Notes: a model not told the origin generated them from the sequence alone. Counted from the first letter of the stretch, positions 53,097 to 62,975 are shown. The stretch: DNA of 64,000 nt from JAMZMI01 sp049115715 (GCA_049115715.1 JAGDZQ010000013.1:62001-126000), one strand, 5' to 3'. Program-made: numbers and translations.

Positions 53097-54023
53097 ATGA
53101 AAAAATTATTTGAAAAATTCGCATTCGCGCTTGTAGCAGGATCTCTTATCCTATCTGTTAGTTGTAGTGAAGATGAAGAGCCTATAACAGCTTTAGCACC
53201 TTCTGTATCTGCTGAATTGCATGTAAATGGGTCTGCTGCAACTACTGCTCAGCCTGGCGATTCAGTATCTTTTTCTCTAGCTCTTACTGCAGCCGGTGGA
53301 ATTAATAGAGTTGTTGCCTTACAGGGTGGAACTACTATTCTTGACAAATCAAGAAACGACCTAGGATTGGATGCTGGTGAAACTACTGGAACAGTGGTAG
53401 GCACAATCACTCCATGGCCTGCAGCAGCAGATGCTGGAAACACTTGGAAGTTTGATTTTGTTCTTGTTGACGAACTTGGTCAAAAATCAGATACTACTTC
53501 TGTTTCTTTAGAAATTGTTTCGCCTGACGCAAAAGTTCAAACTGCCATATTACTTCAGGCTCCTACAGGTGACGGAAATTCTGGAACGTTCTATGCTATT
53601 GCAGAAAATGAAGTATACACGCATTCTGATGTAACAGGAACAGCAGAAGCAGTTTCTCCAAATATTGATTTAGGATACTATTTTGGTGGAGAAGACGAAG
53701 CTTCTTTAGCTGCCATATCGAATTATCCTTCAGCTGTTTTTGATATTTCTGCTTGGGGTACTAAAAATGCAACAAAGATCATCGAAACTACAATCAGTCT
53801 AGAAACTTACACGGCATTAAAAACTGTAGCTGACGTTGAAGCTGAATACGCAAAAGTTGACTTTGCAAATGAAGATGGTGTAACCTCACTTTTAGCTGTA
53901 GGTGATATTCTTGCTTTTGAAACAGTAAATGAATTAAAAGGTCTTATCTACGTTTCTGCATTGACAGAGGGAGCTGGCTCAAATGGTTCGATCACACTTG
54001 AATTCATTTTGGCTTCTGAATAA
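53097..54023 (+). CDS. Surface lipoprotein of unknown function (paralogue A)
   Basis: A 308-residue lipoprotein (signal FALVAGSLILSVSC, followed by SEDEEP, an acidic start often linked to surface export in Bacteroidota). An Ig-like beta domain occupies about residues 35-145 (AELHVNGSAATTAQPGDSVSFSLALTAAGGINRVVAL, WKFDFVLVDELGQKSDTTSVSLEI), then a second alpha/beta domain (TFYAIAENEVYTHSDV, IDLGYYFG...) ending in a beta hairpin. It has a paralogue directly downstream at 54105. Rich in Ala, Thr and Ser. Own promoter and terminator. Confidence 0.75.
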   Translation: MKKLFEKFAFALVAGSLILSVSCSEDEEPITALAPSVSAELHVNGSAATTAQPGDSVSFSLALTAAGGINRVVALQGGTTILDKSRNDLGLDAGETTGTVVGTITPWPAAADAGNTWKFDFVLVDELGQKSDTTSVSLEIVSPDAKVQTAILLQAPTGDGNSGTFYAIAENEVYTHSDVTGTAEAVSPNIDLGYYFGGEDEASLAAISNYPSAVFDISAWGTKNATKIIETTISLETYTALKTVADVEAEYAKVDFANEDGVTSLLAVGDILAFETVNELKGLIYVSALTEGAGSNGSITLEFILASE

Positions 54024-54048
54024 GGATCACAAAATATTGAATGTAAAG

Positions 54049-54075
54049 ACCTCACTCATCCGGTGGGGTTTTTTT
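54049..54075 (+). terminator. Terminator after lipoprotein A
   Basis: 7-bp stem (ACCTCAC / GTGGGGT, one G-T pair) with a 7-base loop and T-run. Confidence 0.7.
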
Positions 54076-54104
54076 ATACCCTTTAGTGTAGTAATTTAGA
54101 TGCT

Positions 54105-55007
54105 ATGTTAAAAAAAGTATTTCTTTTCAATGCTACGCTTGCAGTAGCACTCTTGGTTGGTTGCAAAAAAGACAATGAGAAGATTCCTGAACTGCCATCT
54201 GCTTCCATTAATCTTGGAGAGGTGAATGGCTCTATCAAGGTTTTGGAGACCATTGATTTTGCTTTGGAAGCATCTTTTCCTTCAGGCCTTAAGAGTGGCC
54301 AGTCAATAATTTGGTTAGATGACCTACCTCTGGACACGGTTTTCGAAAGCGGCAAAGACTCTTTATTATTCAGTGTATCGGAGAATCATTCTTTTGAAGT
54401 AGCTCCAAAGTATTCAGGAGGAAACATCAAATTTACGTTTTCAGTTACGGACTTACTTGATCAAGTTTCGGGAGATACCGTAGCAGTAGCTATTGAGGAA
54501 TCAGCTATTCAATTAATTGATTCAAAAACCATTGCTGGCTTCAATAACTCTTCCATTGGTAGTTTTCTGGATATTGAAAGTGATACAGCGTACTTCAGTA
54601 GCAATATTCAAAGTAGTACTTCGCTTAAGCAAAGTGTAGATTTTGTTTTTTTCTTCACAAAGAATGACAAACGTATCTTGGCTTCACCAAGCAATACGCA
54701 TGCGGAGAATGTGTGGGGCGCACAATCAAGTGCACTTTGGCCCCTCTTTGGTTCTGAAAGCGTAAATAAACTATATGATCTGGGTGCAAACGTGGATTAT
54801 GATGGAATAATCACCGGAGCTCAAATCACGAGCATGCTAGCTACACAAACCACAGCTGTTGACAGTTTGACAAATCTGGAAGCTGGACGCTTCGTTGGGT
54901 TTGAACTCGAAGCTGGAGGCAAGCTCGGAATTATAAAAGTGACTGATATTGGAGGAAATTCAGAATCGACAGCTACTATCACTTTTGATGCCAAAATTCA
55001 AAGATAA
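54105..55007 (+). CDS. Surface lipoprotein of unknown function (paralogue B)
   Basis: A 300-residue lipoprotein (signal LFNATLAVALLVGC). It has the same two-part layout as the protein at 53097: an Ig-like segment (IKVLETIDFALEASFPSGLKSGQSIIWLDD, GGNIKFTFSVTDLLDQVSGDTVAVAI) and a second domain (GSFLDIESDTAYFSSNIQ, VDFVFFFTKNDKRIL, EAGRFVGFELEAGGKLGIIKVTDIGG, ATITFDAKI). The matching end (VGFE...LGIIKV versus LAFE...KGLIYV) supports duplication. Twenty bases upstream of the dipeptidase gene, so possibly co-transcribed with it. Confidence 0.75.
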   Translation: MLKKVFLFNATLAVALLVGCKKDNEKIPELPSASINLGEVNGSIKVLETIDFALEASFPSGLKSGQSIIWLDDLPLDTVFESGKDSLLFSVSENHSFEVAPKYSGGNIKFTFSVTDLLDQVSGDTVAVAIEESAIQLIDSKTIAGFNNSSIGSFLDIESDTAYFSSNIQSSTSLKQSVDFVFFFTKNDKRILASPSNTHAENVWGAQSSALWPLFGSESVNKLYDLGANVDYDGIITGAQITSMLATQTTAVDSLTNLEAGRFVGFELEAGGKLGIIKVTDIGGNSESTATITFDAKIQR

Positions 55008-55026
55008 TTATCACCTAAACTAACCT

Positions 55027-56280
55027 ATGATAATGAAAAATGTATACTTGCTGTCTTTGGTCTTAATATGCCTCATCGGGTGTAACTCGCCATCTAAGGA
55101 ATCAGAGAAGGAGCCAACCGAAGAAGAATTGATGGAGTTAGCCAATGACTTGGCTCATAAATTCATTATTGCGGATGGACATGTAGACCTTCCTTATAGG
55201 ATGAAAAAAGCAGGCTTCATTTTGCGAAAAGAGGTCATGGATGTTTCAATGGAGACAACTGGTAATTTTGACTATGTGAAAGCAAAAGCGGGAGGGCTGG
55301 ATGCGCCCTTTATGTCTATTTATATACCATCTACCTATCAGATTACAGGTGGTGCGAAAAATTTTGCGGACTCACTTATAAGCATGGTAGGAAAGCTTCC
55401 AGTGGCTTTCCCCGATCTATTCGCTTTGGCAAATAATCCCTCTGATATTCAAAATAATTTTGAGAAAGGCCTCATTTCCCTGCCTCTTGGTATGGAAAAT
55501 GGAGCACCAATAGAAGATGACATAGCCAATGTCAAATATTTTTTCGATCGTGGCATTCGATACGTGACCCTTACGCATGCAAAAGACAATCAAATATGTG
55601 ATTCATCTTACGATACTACTGCAATGTGGAACGGATTGAGCCCATTTGGCGAAGAAGTAGTCATGGAGATGAACAAGACAGGCATCATGGTTGATATTTC
55701 GCATGTTTCAGACAGTGCGTTTTATGATGTAATGAAAATAGTGAAAGCACCTGTAATTGCATCACATTCTTCAGCCAGACACTTCACTCCAGGCTTTGAG
55801 CGCAATATGAGTGATGACATGATCAAAGTTGTAGGGGAGAATAAAGGTGTCATTCATATCAACTTTGGCTCTACTTTTCTTTCTAAGGCTTCTCGTGACA
55901 AATTTGACGCAATGGAAGAGCATTTGATCAACTATAGGACGGAAAAGGGACTAAAGAAGACAGACTCATCTTATATAGATTATGCCTGGCAATATGCGAT
56001 CGATCAAGATGTATTTGCTGATGTGAAAATAGTAGCTGACCACATTGATCGGGTAGTCGAGCTTGCAGGAATTGAATCGGTGGCTTTCGGATCTGATTTC
56101 GACGGGGTAGGCAATAGTCTCCCTAATGGGTTGAAAGATGTTTCTATGTACCCAAATGTGATATTTGAGCTTTTAAAGAGAGGATATACCGAGGATCAAA
56201 TCGAATTGATTTGCTACAAGAATACTTTCAGAGTCTGGAATAAGGTAATCGAGGTTGCGAAAGAACTTCAGGGAGCTTAG
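55027..56280 (+). CDS. Membrane dipeptidase, peptidase M19, lipoprotein
   Basis: A 417-residue zinc dipeptidase with a lipoprotein signal (YLLSLVLICLIGC). Metal motifs: IIADGHVDLPYR (His, Asp), PLGMENGAPI (bridging Glu), ISHVSDSAFY and IASHSSARHF (His), and FGSDFDGVG near the C-terminus. It hydrolyses dipeptides in the periplasm; renal dipeptidase is the known relative. Its stop codon overlaps that of the convergent gene. Confidence 0.92.
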   Translation: MIMKNVYLLSLVLICLIGCNSPSKESEKEPTEEELMELANDLAHKFIIADGHVDLPYRMKKAGFILRKEVMDVSMETTGNFDYVKAKAGGLDAPFMSIYIPSTYQITGGAKNFADSLISMVGKLPVAFPDLFALANNPSDIQNNFEKGLISLPLGMENGAPIEDDIANVKYFFDRGIRYVTLTHAKDNQICDSSYDTTAMWNGLSPFGEEVVMEMNKTGIMVDISHVSDSAFYDVMKIVKAPVIASHSSARHFTPGFERNMSDDMIKVVGENKGVIHINFGSTFLSKASRDKFDAMEEHLINYRTEKGLKKTDSSYIDYAWQYAIDQDVFADVKIVADHIDRVVELAGIESVAFGSDFDGVGNSLPNGLKDVSMYPNVIFELLKRGYTEDQIELICYKNTFRVWNKVIEVAKELQGA

Positions 56281-56897
56281 TTCTTATTCTTCTTCAGATC
56301 TCGGATGAATCTGGCCCAAGCAAATGGGTTTGCAAAGTTATTGACCGGTGGTTGAAACCTGTAGTTGTTGGTTCGCTGCTGCTGAGCCATCATGTATCTA
56401 TAGTTGGCGTTGGAGCTTGCTGGTAAATCTTTGTGAGCTCTAGCCATATATTGTGCTGTAATCCAGGCATCAAGATTATTGTAATCCTGACTATTGGAAA
56501 GCTCCATAGCCAGAACTGCTTTTTTAAACATCGCCTCCGATGGGTAAGGGAAAACCTCTACTTCTTCAAGGAATTCAATATCCTCTTCCATGGTCATGAT
56601 TAGCTTAAGGCTATTGTCAGCATCATGTTGGGGTACAACATACGAAGCTTTCTTAAATCCCACAGAGCTAAACACTATACTGTCTCCTTCTACAACAGGC
56701 ATTGAAAAAAAACCGTAAGCATTGGAAGTGGTACCACGCCCCACAGATGGAACATAGATATGCACGCCAGGAATCACAGAAGTACTATCCGGTGTAAATA
56801 TCACACCAGTGAATTGAATAATCTTCGGATCATCCTGCGCTTCCGCGAAAAAGCAGGCAAAGACAAAAAGTGATATTAGGACTAGGCTTTTATGCAA
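56277..56897 (-). CDS. Carboxypeptidase-regulatory-like domain protein
   Basis: A 206-residue exported protein (signal LVLISLFVFACFFAEAQ). Residues about 25-110 are a CarboxypepD_reg-like beta sandwich (QFTGVIFTPDSTSVIPGVHIYVPSVGRGTTSNAYGFFSMPVVEGDSIVFSSVGFKKASYVV), as in the start of TonB-dependent receptors, but no receptor follows. The rest is helical with an Asn/Gln-rich tail. Function unknown. Confidence 0.78.
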   Translation of the reverse strand: MHKSLVLISLFVFACFFAEAQDDPKIIQFTGVIFTPDSTSVIPGVHIYVPSVGRGTTSNAYGFFSMPVVEGDSIVFSSVGFKKASYVVPQHDADNSLKLIMTMEEDIEFLEEVEVFPYPSEAMFKKAVLAMELSNSQDYNNLDAWITAQYMARAHKDLPASSNANYRYMMAQQQRTNNYRFQPPVNNFANPFAWARFIRDLKKNKN

Positions 56898-56973
56898 ATC
56901 GGATTAGTTTACTTCTTATAAACTTACTTAACGGGAAAAGTTTAAATTTTGTCAAAAGTAATGATAAAAAATA

Positions 56974-57357
56974 ATGAGGTTAAAAAATTTCAGTCTCACA
57001 TACGGAACTCAGATATTTAAATGCTTTGGCGAGGAAGCTCGTGTAAGAATTATTCATTTGATGTTTCGCAACAATGAATTGTCTATTTCGGATTTGGAAT
57101 CGATTCTTGATTTTACTCAAACCAAGACCAGTAGACATGTCAACTACCTAAAGAATTCTGGATTGGTGAATGCTTCAAAAAAAGACATGTGGGTAATGTA
57201 TAGCATCAAAGATGAGGTTTATGATATGGTTGCTCGGATTTTTGACTTTCTAAATAAAGATGTCCAATTACAGAAAGATCAGGAAATATATAATGTTATG
57301 AATTCCAATAGAGAACTTGCCTCCAATAAACTATTAGCAAGAGGATATCAGGAATGA
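56974..57357 (+). CDS. ArsR-family winged-helix regulator
   Basis: A 127-residue DNA-binding protein: KCFGEEARVRIIHLMFRNNELSISDLESILDFTQTKTSRHVNYLKNSGLVNASKKDMWVMYSI is the ArsR winged helix. No Cys metal site is visible, so the signal is not an obvious metal. The stop overlaps the start of the HAD phosphatase gene by 4 bases. Confidence 0.88.
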   Translation: MRLKNFSLTYGTQIFKCFGEEARVRIIHLMFRNNELSISDLESILDFTQTKTSRHVNYLKNSGLVNASKKDMWVMYSIKDEVYDMVARIFDFLNKDVQLQKDQEIYNVMNSNRELASNKLLARGYQE

Positions 57358-58046
57358 AAGGGATAAAGCATGTTTTCTTCGATTTGGATCATACACTTTG
57401 GGATCATGAGACCAACGCAAGAAAAGTACTAAAGGATTTATACAAGGAATTTGATTTTGAGTCTAAGTTTGGAATTACAGAGTCTAAGTTTTTAATGAAT
57501 TATACTAAAGTCAACGGAAGACTTTGGAATGACTACAACCATGGAAGAGTCGAGAAGGACTATCTAAGAAACGAACGCTTCCGAATAGTACTTGAAGCTT
57601 GCAGGGTGAAGGAAGTCAAGAACTCGATTGAATTATCAGACTATTTCTTATACCACTGTCCCAGACAGCATGCATTGATGGATGGAGCGGATATGGTTTT
57701 GGAGTACCTGGTAAAAAAGTATCCAATGAGTATCATCACAAATGGTTTTGAGGATGTTCAAAAGGTAAAGCTTGAAAGCAGTGGCCTGGATAAATTTTTC
57801 ACACATCTGATTACATCAGAATCTATGGGGAAGAAGAAACCAGAACCTGCCATTTTTCAGCATGCTTTGAAATTGGCTGGTGTCAAATCACATGAGGCTG
57901 TAATGATTGGAGACAATCTCAAAGCCGATGTGGAAGGAGCAAAAGGAGCCAATATTTTGCCTATTTTTTATGATCCTATAGGAACGGTGAAATCCGATTG
58001 TCAGTGGCAGATATCGCATTTGTCGGAGCTCATGAAAATATTGTAG
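57354..58046 (+). CDS. YjjG-family HAD phosphatase (noncanonical pyrimidine nucleotidase)
   Basis: A 230-residue HAD hydrolase. Motif I is HVFFDLDHTLWDHETNA, motif II IITNGFEDVQKVKLESSGL, motif III KKKPEPAIF, and motif IV MIGDNLKADVEGA. The helical cap between motifs I and II matches YjjG/YfnB phosphatases that dephosphorylate pyrimidine nucleotides. Operon with the ArsR-type gene and probably pruA. Confidence 0.87.
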   Translation: MKGIKHVFFDLDHTLWDHETNARKVLKDLYKEFDFESKFGITESKFLMNYTKVNGRLWNDYNHGRVEKDYLRNERFRIVLEACRVKEVKNSIELSDYFLYHCPRQHALMDGADMVLEYLVKKYPMSIITNGFEDVQKVKLESSGLDKFFTHLITSESMGKKKPEPAIFQHALKLAGVKSHEAVMIGDNLKADVEGAKGANILPIFYDPIGTVKSDCQWQISHLSELMKIL

Positions 58047-58093
58047 ATCAGCCCTTATGGTTAACTTTGTGGGATCAAATAAACCCCACGATT

Positions 58094-59722
58094 ATGCCCA
58101 AAGGAACTTTTTTAATCCCTGAACCTACTAACGAACCTATCCTTTCTTATGCCCCTGGTACAAGTGAAAGAGCTGAACTTAAGCAAACACTTGAAGACTT
58201 AAGGACAGAGCAAAAGGACATTCCTATGTATATAGGAGGAGAGGAAATCCGAACTGGGAATAAAATTAAAATGAGCCCGCCTCATGATCATGGACATACC
58301 TTGGGACATTTTCACGAAGGAGATAAATCTCATGTGGAGCAAGCTGTGCAATCCGCTTTGGAAAGCAAATCTGCCTGGGCTGCCCTTTCGTGGGAACATA
58401 GAGCAGGTATTTTTCTTAAGGCCGCAGACTTGCTCGCAGGACCATACAGAGCAAAGATCAATGCAACAACGATGCTCGCGCAATCAAAGAATCCGTTTCA
58501 AGCTGAAATAGATGCTGCTTGCGAGTTTATCGATTTCTTGAAATTTAATGCATACTTCATGCAACAGATTTATGGAGATCAACCAAAATCTGCTCCCGGT
58601 ATTTGGAATCGATTGGAGTACCGTCCACTCGAAGGGTTTGTTTTGGCGATTACACCTTTCAATTTCACATCCATAGCAGGAAACTTACCTGCAGCAGCAG
58701 CGCTTATGGGCAATACTGCCATTTGGAAGCCCGCGTATACGCAAATTTACTCGGCGCAAGTCATTATGGAGGTTTTCAAAGAGGCAGGACTTCCTGATGG
58801 TGTAATTAATCTTATATATGTAGATGGGCCAGTTGTTGGTGATGTCATTTTCAAACATCCTGATTTTTCAGGATTACATTTCACAGGTAGCACCGGGGTA
58901 TTCAAATCTCTTTGGAAAACGATAGGTGAGAATATTGATGTCTATAAAACGTATCCACGAATAGTTGGAGAAACCGGAGGAAAGGATTTTGTAATTGCAC
59001 ATAAATCTGCAAACGCTAAACAAGTGGCAACCGGGCTTGTAAGAGGAGCATTTGAATTTCAGGGACAAAAATGTAGCGCTGCATCCAGGGCTTACATCCC
59101 ATCTAATCTTTGGAGTGAGGTAAAGAAGCATGTTGAAAATGATTTGAGGGACATTAAAATTGGAAGCCCCGAAGATTTTTCAAATTTCTTCAATGCTGTG
59201 ATTGACAAAAGAGCATTTGATAAAATCTCCAGTTACATAGATCAGGCAAAGAAGGATGAAGGAGCAGAAGTAATATGCGGTGGAAACTATGATGACTCAG
59301 TAGGTTACTTCATAGAGCCGACAGTAATACTGGCATCAGACCCGAAATACAGAACCATGAGTGAAGAAATCTTCGGGCCTTTATTGACGGTGTATGTATA
59401 TGATGAAAATAAATTTGAGGAAACACTTGAGCTTGTAGACAACACTTCGCCTTACGCGCTTACCGGAGCGATTTTTTCAACTGATAGATACGCCATTGAG
59501 TTGGCAACTAAGAGGCTTGTTCACGCTGCAGGGAACTTCTATATCAATGATAAGCCTACTGGCGCGGTAGTTGGCCAGCAGCCATTTGGAGGCAGCAGAG
59601 CCTCAGGAACTAATGACAAAGCAGGAGCTCCCATGAATCTACTTCGATGGGTAAGCGCCCGCACAATCAAGGAAACCTTTGTGCCTCCAACAGATTTTCG
59701 ATATCCTTTCTTAGGAGAATGA
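58094..59722 (+). CDS. pruA: L-glutamate gamma-semialdehyde (P5C) dehydrogenase
   Basis: A 542-residue aldehyde dehydrogenase that oxidises glutamate semialdehyde to glutamate with NAD in proline use. The ATG at 58094 (MPKGTFLIPEPTNEPILSYAPGTSERAEL) is preferred over the GTG at 57998, which lies inside the HAD gene. NAD site FTGSTGVFKSLWKTIG, catalytic Glu in VGETGGKDF and Cys in FQGQKCSAASRAYIP; end motif GQQPFGGSRASGTNDKAGAP. It stands alone without the proline dehydrogenase domain found in PutA. Confidence 0.94.
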   Translation: MPKGTFLIPEPTNEPILSYAPGTSERAELKQTLEDLRTEQKDIPMYIGGEEIRTGNKIKMSPPHDHGHTLGHFHEGDKSHVEQAVQSALESKSAWAALSWEHRAGIFLKAADLLAGPYRAKINATTMLAQSKNPFQAEIDAACEFIDFLKFNAYFMQQIYGDQPKSAPGIWNRLEYRPLEGFVLAITPFNFTSIAGNLPAAAALMGNTAIWKPAYTQIYSAQVIMEVFKEAGLPDGVINLIYVDGPVVGDVIFKHPDFSGLHFTGSTGVFKSLWKTIGENIDVYKTYPRIVGETGGKDFVIAHKSANAKQVATGLVRGAFEFQGQKCSAASRAYIPSNLWSEVKKHVENDLRDIKIGSPEDFSNFFNAVIDKRAFDKISSYIDQAKKDEGAEVICGGNYDDSVGYFIEPTVILASDPKYRTMSEEIFGPLLTVYVYDENKFEETLELVDNTSPYALTGAIFSTDRYAIELATKRLVHAAGNFYINDKPTGAVVGQQPFGGSRASGTNDKAGAPMNLLRWVSARTIKETFVPPTDFRYPFLGE

Positions 59723-59960
59723 AACAGATTATGAATTTTGGTTTTCCTTATGAGAAGACCAAAACTTTTCTGTGATCACGAATAATACTACTAGGGAGAG
59801 CCCTATAATGGTGAATAACATAGCTGTGTTATATTTGGTTGAGCAACAAAGTTAGTTTCTTCCATGCCAGATTTTTATACCTTGAATAGGGTATTCATAA
59901 GAGTTAACAATAACTTAAGAAAGAATCAATTGCACTCAATAAAGTTTATAAGTGCTCCAA

Positions 59961-59995
59961 AAAAAAGAGGTATTTGTCTAATACCTCTTTTTTTG
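59961..59995. terminator. Terminator between pruA and xylA
   Basis: 13-bp perfect stem (AAAAAAGAGGTAT / ATACCTCTTTTTT) with a 7-base loop, between convergent genes; works in both directions. The rest of the 298-bp spacer shows nothing else. Confidence 0.88.
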
Positions 59996-60020
59996 TTTTC
60001 TGTCCGATACTACAACCAGA

Positions 60021-61352
60021 CTAAATAAATTTGTTGAGAATGTTCTCGAAAAGCTCTTGCTTACCGCTGATTTGAGCTGGCTCTCCAACCTCCGCTGCAA
60101 TGGCAGTCAAGTCCTCAAGCTTCAGGTTTCCATTTGCAAAATCTTTTCCTTTTCCTCCATCGAAAGAAGCATATCGTTCCGATCTCAATGCAGGATATTT
60201 TGAGTTTTGAAGGATTGCATCAGCCACAAGTAGAGCTCTCGCAAAAATGTCCATACCTCCAATATGAGCGTGAAACAAATCATCCAGGTCAGTCGAGTTT
60301 CTTCTTGTCTTAGCGTCGAAATTGATTCCGCCTCCCTGCACACCTCCTGCTTCAAGGAAAACAAGCATAACCTCAACTAGTTCATAGATGTTGTTTGGAA
60401 ACTGATCTGTATCCCATCCATTCTGATAATCGCCTCTGTTGGCATCCATACTGCCAAGTAAGCCTGCATCTGCAGCGACTTGCACTTCATGCTGGAAAGT
60501 ATGCTGAGCCAAAGTAGCATGATTCACCTCCAGATTCAATTTGAAATCATCCATCAAATCATATTCTCTCAAGAATGAAATCACAGTAGCTGAATCAAAA
60601 TCATACTGATGCTTAGACGGCTCCATCGGTTTTGGTTCAATGAAAAAATTACCGGTAAAGCCTTTTCCTCTAGCATAATCCTTTGCCATATGAAGGAATC
60701 TTGCCATGTGATCCAGTTCTTTTTTCATATTGGTATTGAGCAGGCTCATATAGCCTTCTCTACCACCCCAGAACACATAGTTTTCACCTGATAACTTGAT
60801 AGTTGCATCGAGTGCGTCTCTAACTTGAGCTCCAGCGTAAGCCACCACGTTGAAATCTGGATTCGTGGAGGCTCCATTCATATATCTTGGATTAGAAAAA
60901 AGATTTGCTGTACCCCAAAGTAATTTCACTCCTGAAGCAGCTTGCTTTTCTTTAGCATAATCCGTAATTATATCGAGTCTCTTAGAAGACTCATCACGAG
61001 AACTTCCCTCAGCTATCAGATCAAAATCATGAAAGCAATAGAATGGGGCTCCAATTTTGGTTATAAATTCAAACGCAGCGTCCATTTTATCCTTAGCATT
61101 TTGAATCGGGTCAGCTGACTGAGCCCATGGGAAGTCTTTGACTCCCGGACCAAAAGGATCCCCTCCTGTCCCTGTCAGCGTATGCCAGTATGCAATTGCA
61201 AAACGAAAGTGGTCTTTCATCGTTTTACCGGCAACTACCTGATCTTCGTTGTAATATTTGAATGCAAAATCGTTATCTGATTCTTTTCCCTCAAACTTGA
61301 TTTTGTCAATTCCTTTAAAGTATTCCTTGTCTCCTAATGTAATCGAACTCAT
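60021..61352 (-). CDS. xylA: Xylose isomerase
   Basis: A 443-residue class II xylose isomerase converting D-xylose to D-xylulose. Motifs: FAIAYWHTLTGTGGDPFG, FYCFHDFDLIAEG (catalytic His and Asp), YVFWGGREGYMSLLNTNMKKELDHMARFL, FFIEPKPMEPSKHQYDFD and LEVNHATLAQHTFQHEVQVAADAGLLGSMDANRGDYQNGWDTDQFP for the metal sites. It follows xylB on the same strand after 51 bases. Confidence 0.97.
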   Translation of the reverse strand: MSSITLGDKEYFKGIDKIKFEGKESDNDFAFKYYNEDQVVAGKTMKDHFRFAIAYWHTLTGTGGDPFGPGVKDFPWAQSADPIQNAKDKMDAAFEFITKIGAPFYCFHDFDLIAEGSSRDESSKRLDIITDYAKEKQAASGVKLLWGTANLFSNPRYMNGASTNPDFNVVAYAGAQVRDALDATIKLSGENYVFWGGREGYMSLLNTNMKKELDHMARFLHMAKDYARGKGFTGNFFIEPKPMEPSKHQYDFDSATVISFLREYDLMDDFKLNLEVNHATLAQHTFQHEVQVAADAGLLGSMDANRGDYQNGWDTDQFPNNIYELVEVMLVFLEAGGVQGGGINFDAKTRRNSTDLDDLFHAHIGGMDIFARALLVADAILQNSKYPALRSERYASFDGGKGKDFANGNLKLEDLTAIAAEVGEPAQISGKQELFENILNKFI

Positions 61353-61403
61353 TTTTTTCTCTTTAATTGATCGTTATATTTCTTACCTACTGCCTTAGCA
61401 GAT

Positions 61404-62888
61404 CTATTTTATTACTTTTTCTAAATCATCCTTCCAACGAGCATAAGCCTCTCTGTACTCAGCTACGTTCTGCTTTGGCACGTAGGTCTTAAGCACTTTG
61501 TCTCCAGACATTGCCTCTCTTAAGCTAGAAAAATGTCCCGTTGTGAATCCAACAGCTCGCGCCGCACCGATAGCTCCTGTCGTCTCCACAATCTCAATCT
61601 TCCCATTCATCAGCGTCGATACGGTATCACTAAATATTTGAGATTGAAACAAATTATCATTCCCAACTCGCATCGATTCAATACTCATTCCGAGTGAAGT
61701 CATGACTTCTATACCATACGCAAATGAAAATGCTATACCTTCAAGCGCAGCTCTGAACAAGTGCGGCTTGCTATGTCTGTTAAATTGAAGTCCCTGAATA
61801 TGAGATCCGACATCCTTATTCCCGAGAACGCGCTCTGCGCCATTGCCGAATGGAAGCATACGCAAGCCATCAGAACCTACCGGCACATCGGCCATCATCT
61901 TTTCCATATCAAAATAGGATGTTCCCTCGGATGCTACTTCTTGATTGATCCATCGGTATTGTATCCCTGACCCATTGATACAAAGTAATACTCCAACGTT
62001 CGGGTTTTCCATTGAGTAATTGACATGGGCAAAACTATTGACCCTGCTTTGCTCATCATAGACGGGAGATTTATTCACTCCATACACAACCCCCGAAGTG
62101 CCTCCAGTTCCAGCTACCTGACCGGACTCCAGTACTCCCAGAGACATAGCATTGTTTGGCTGATCTCCTCCTCTATATCCAACAGGGATTCCGCTTTTAA
62201 GTCCAAGCAAATTTGCTACTTCAACACTGACTTCTCCCTGAACTGAAAATGTAGGTTTTACTTCCGGAACCAAATCGTTTTCAAATCCAAAGTGACCGAA
62301 AAGGTCCTTTGATGGTGTGTTGGTTTTGAAATCCCAAATCATTCCTTCGGATAATCCAGAAATCGTCGTATTCACCTCACCTGTTAATCGCATGGCGATA
62401 TAATCTCCCGGGAGCATAATTTTATCAATTTTGCTATAGAGCTCTGGTTCGTTCTCCTGTACCCATTTCAACTTAGATGCCGTAAAGTTTCCTGGAGAGT
62501 TAAGCAAGTGTTCAAAACAAGTTTGATGACCCATTGCCTCAAAAGCGGCATCTCCTATTTCCACTGCTCTGCTATCGCACCATATTATAGAAGGCCTAAG
62601 CACCTGCTTGTCTTTGTCAATAAGAACCAAGCCATGCATTTGATATGAGATTCCTATTCCACTAATCTCCCTCGGGTTGACCCCAGACTCTTTAATTACT
62701 TTTTTTGTAGCTTGAATTAAGTTTTCCCACCAAGTCTCTGGCTCTTGCTCTGCCCAACCAGATTTCAAACTAGTGATGGACATTTCCTTTTCAGGGTAAA
62801 ACAAGACAGAAACCTGAGCATTGGTGTTAGCATCAACGATAGCTGCTTTGATACTCGAACTGCCCACATCATAACCTAAAAAGTACAT
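61404..62888 (-). CDS. xylB: Xylulokinase
   Basis: A 494-residue FGGY kinase phosphorylating D-xylulose. The ATG at 62888 starts MYFLGYDVGSSSIKAAIVDANT, the first phosphate motif. Others: SGIGISYQMHGLVLID, PSIIWCDSRAVEIG, GSPGNFTASKLKWVQE-like region, PVGYRGGDQPNNAMSLGVLESGQVAGTGGTSGVVYG and the C-terminal MRVGNDNLFQSQIFSDTVSTLMNGKIEIVETTGAIGAARA. Divergent from the Nudix-type regulator across an 87-bp region that carries the operator at 62920. Confidence 0.95.
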   Translation of the reverse strand: MYFLGYDVGSSSIKAAIVDANTNAQVSVLFYPEKEMSITSLKSGWAEQEPETWWENLIQATKKVIKESGVNPREISGIGISYQMHGLVLIDKDKQVLRPSIIWCDSRAVEIGDAAFEAMGHQTCFEHLLNSPGNFTASKLKWVQENEPELYSKIDKIMLPGDYIAMRLTGEVNTTISGLSEGMIWDFKTNTPSKDLFGHFGFENDLVPEVKPTFSVQGEVSVEVANLLGLKSGIPVGYRGGDQPNNAMSLGVLESGQVAGTGGTSGVVYGVNKSPVYDEQSRVNSFAHVNYSMENPNVGVLLCINGSGIQYRWINQEVASEGTSYFDMEKMMADVPVGSDGLRMLPFGNGAERVLGNKDVGSHIQGLQFNRHSKPHLFRAALEGIAFSFAYGIEVMTSLGMSIESMRVGNDNLFQSQIFSDTVSTLMNGKIEIVETTGAIGAARAVGFTTGHFSSLREAMSGDKVLKTYVPKQNVAEYREAYARWKDDLEKVIK

Positions 62889-62919
62889 AGTTGTATTAAT
62901 TTTAAAGCTAATATAGCTA

Positions 62920-62942
62920 CTTATAGTCAAAATGACTATAAG
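62920..62942. promoter_or_regulatory. Xylose-operon operator: 10+3+10 perfect dyad
   Basis: Arms CTTATAGTCA and TGACTATAAG are perfect inverted copies around an AAA spacer, midway between xylB and the divergent Nudix-type regulator. The core TCAAAATGACT recurs at 62971-62981 over the start codon of the regulator, which suggests a second, partial site and autoregulation. Confidence 0.75.
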
Positions 62943-62975
62943 ATTAAATAATTTATTTTAACTTGTAGGATCAAA

